From Iamia sp964643485 (GTDB taxonomy: Bacteria > Actinomycetota > Acidimicrobiia > Acidimicrobiales > Iamiaceae), in assembly GCA_964643485.1 (NCBI GenBank), contig CAZXRA010000005.1:1-5610 (forward strand): a stretch of 5,610 nt of DNA. The letters are read 5' to 3'. Positions 4,497-5,610 of the stretch are shown in pieces (positions within the stretch are counted from its first letter, which is position 1; each line of letters starts with the position of its first letter). The translations under genes were made by a program, and so were the position numbers. The notes beneath the pieces are model-generated. The model did no database searches and was not told the origin of the DNA. It worked only from the letters and a program-made list of their open reading frames with translations.

Positions 4497-4978
4497 GCTT
4501 CCGCTCCCGCCGAGTGCTGTACGTCGCCGCCCTGCTGGCGTGCATGCCGTTGGCGGGGTGGGTGGGCACGTATGACCTGTGGAGGACGGCCTTCGGTGAC
4601 GACGTGGGCACCTCCTTGGCCGTGTTCTGGGATCTCCAGGTCGAGTCCTACGTCAACGTGTTGCTCCTCGTCCTCATCCTCGACGGCGTGTATCGCCTGC
4701 GTCCCACCGGGAGCGGTGGATGGTGCATCTCCCCCCGGAGCCGAGGTGTGCGGGCCGCGACCTATGTCGGCCTCGCCGTGCTGGCCCTGGTGTGCGCGGC
4801 CGAGGGACCGTGGCGGTCGGTGCTGGAGGTCCCGCTGCCCGACGATGTCGCCGGGTCGATCGCTCACTACTTCCGTCGAGCGCTGGAGGGGGTGATGGCC
4901 ACGATCGGCCTCTTGGCCTTCGTCGATCTCGTCCGTCCGGTCCATTTCCGTCCCCCGGCCGAGGTGCCTGCCGCCTGA
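4493..4978 (+). CDS. Membrane protein made of two tandem DD-E-D units
   Basis: 161 aa, family not recognised. Four hydrophobic segments lie at about 8-25, 53-67, 89-103 and 134-147. The halves repeat with an offset of 81 residues. FGDD (34-37) matches LPDD (115-118), E51 matches E132, D64 matches D145 and V66 matches V147. The second half also matches the preceding 77-aa protein at R-S (108-109), R128 and DLV (145-147). The acidic residues just before and at the end of the second helix of each unit are the most constant points. No enzymatic motif is visible. The ATG at 4493 overlaps the upstream TGA (ATGA) and has GAGG about 4 nt before it, so this start is preferred over the longer frame from 4247, which would overlap the first gene. 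The two proteins probably work together, perhaps as a membrane complex; this is inferred from coupling and shared units. Confidence 0.75.
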   Translation: MSFRSRRVLYVAALLACMPLAGWVGTYDLWRTAFGDDVGTSLAVFWDLQVESYVNVLLLVLILDGVYRLRPTGSGGWCISPRSRGVRAATYVGLAVLALVCAAEGPWRSVLEVPLPDDVAGSIAHYFRRALEGVMATIGLLAFVDLVRPVHFRPPAEVPAA

Positions 4979-5023
4979 TCCCGCGCCGCCGAGATCGAGC
5001 CATGTCCGTCGGTGTCGAGGGCT

Positions 5024-5050
5024 CGCCTGCCGTGATCGGGACGGCAGGTG
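5024..5050 (+). terminator. Hairpin between the membrane-protein pair and the helicase
   Basis: CCTGCCGT (5026-5033) pairs perfectly with ACGGCAGG (5041-5048) around a 7-nt loop. A G-U and a C-G pair extend the stem to 10. It starts 46 nt after the stop of the membrane protein and lacks a U-tract. It may end that operon, or be a structured leader of the helicase mRNA. The rest of 4979-5098 shows nothing else clear. Confidence 0.4.
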
Positions 5051-5098
5051 GACGTGCCACACTCAGCGGTCCCCCATGACACCTCCTCCGACCGCGCC

Positions 5099-5610
5099 AT
5101 GACCCGCTCGATCCGACTCCGGCCCTGGCAGAAGGCGGCCTTCGACCGCTACGTGGCCTCGTCGAGCCCTGACTTCCTGGCCGTCGCCACCCCGGGGGCG
5201 GGCAAGACGACCTTCGCCCTCACCGTGGCCCGCCACCGCCTGGCCGAGCGGCCCGGCCGGCTGGTGATCGTCGCCCCCACGGCGCACCTGAAGCAGCAGT
5301 GGGCCCAGGCCGCGGCCCGCTTCGCCCTCCACCTCGATCCCTCGTGGGCTGCGGCTGACGGCGCCCTCCCCACCGACATGCACGGCATCGTCACCACCTA
5401 CCAGCAGGTGGCCACCAGCGCCCCGGCCCTCCGGCCCCTGGCCACGGGGGCCTTCGTCGTGTTCGACGAGATCCATCACGCCGCCGACGACCGGGCTTGG
5501 GGCGACGCCATCCGCCTGGCCTTCGAGGGAGCCGACCGCCGCCTCTCCCTGTCGGGCACGCCGTTCCGCTCCGACACCCGCGCCATCCCCTTCGTCGAGT
5601 ACCACCTCGA
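5099..5610 (+). CDS. SF2 DExH-box helicase, N-terminal part (partial, runs off right edge)
   Basis: 170 residues are visible, all of RecA-like domain 1. They show an N-terminal Q-tip-like LRPWQKAAF (7-15), motif I/Walker A ATPGAGKT (30-37), motif Ia VAPTAHLKQQW (58-68), motif Ib-like VTTYQQV (98-104), motif II DEIHH (123-127) and motif III SGTPFR (152-157). This pattern belongs to the ResIII/UvsW/XPB-like branch of superfamily 2, ATP-driven translocases on DNA or RNA used in repair, restriction or transcription coupling. Domain 2 is beyond the edge, so the role is undecided. The ATG at 5099 fits the protein well but has only pyrimidine-rich sequence before it. An in-frame GTG at 5054, with AGGTGG close before it, would add 15 residues. 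An 8-codon frame (5076-5102) overlaps the ATG as ATGA. All three options remain open. Confidence 0.88.
   Translation, partial: MTRSIRLRPWQKAAFDRYVASSSPDFLAVATPGAGKTTFALTVARHRLAERPGRLVIVAPTAHLKQQWAQAAARFALHLDPSWAAADGALPTDMHGIVTTYQQVATSAPALRPLATGAFVVFDEIHHAADDRAWGDAIRLAFEGADRRLSLSGTPFRSDTRAIPFVEYHL

Noticed and set aside
5063..5605. Minus-strand frame of 180 codons opposite the helicase
   Set aside because: It is antisense to a helicase with motifs I to III in order; its Gly/Val/Glu-rich product has no recognisable motif.

Overview
The window is very GC-rich, with codon third positions dominated by G and C. Gene style, TANNNT-type -10 elements and a CCA-encoding tRNA-Arg fit a high-GC actinomycete. 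The protein types would suit Acidimicrobiia or a related lineage, but that placement is a guess from style and no marker gene is present.

Left part (1-2463, all minus strand). A divergent ABC-3 type metal transporter locus occupies the middle of the window. Its ATPase (1639-2463) is followed after 15-16 nt, with a perfect AGGAGG ribosome binding site, by a class I SAM-dependent methyltransferase (813-1622); the two look like one operon. Further downstream, behind its own candidate promoter, is the 5' part of a secreted coiled-coil protein of the cell-wall hydrolase (M23/PcsB-like N-terminal) type, which runs off the left edge (1-640).

Middle (2464-3944). The ATPase and its membrane permease (2586-3464, plus strand) are transcribed divergently from a 122-nt region. 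That region carries a Fur/Zur-type operator (2495-2509), placed next to a symmetric -10 sequence that can be read on both strands. No substrate-binding protein gene is present. The permease ends 12 nt from the convergent end of a 155-aa lipoprotein (3477-3944). A strong hairpin spans that junction. The lipoprotein has an acidic Ser/Thr-rich stalk and three nearly identical 26-residue repeats, each with two cysteines.

Right part (3945-5610, plus strand). A tRNA-Arg(UCU) gene (4095-4170) has its 3' acceptor end, including CCA, tandemly duplicated just downstream. It is followed by two small membrane-protein genes coupled by an ATGA overlap (4263-4496 and 4493-4978). The first protein is one copy, and the second two copies, of the same roughly 65-residue two-helix unit with a DD...E...D pattern. 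I do not recognise this family and consider it the most novel item here. A hairpin and a poorly defined leader precede an SF2 (DExH) helicase (5099 to the right edge), of which the first 170 residues with motifs I to III are visible.

The metal transporter genes form one functional unit: uptake of Zn or a similar divalent metal, probably repressed by Zur. The remaining genes show no clear functional tie to it, apart from the methyltransferase by operon position.
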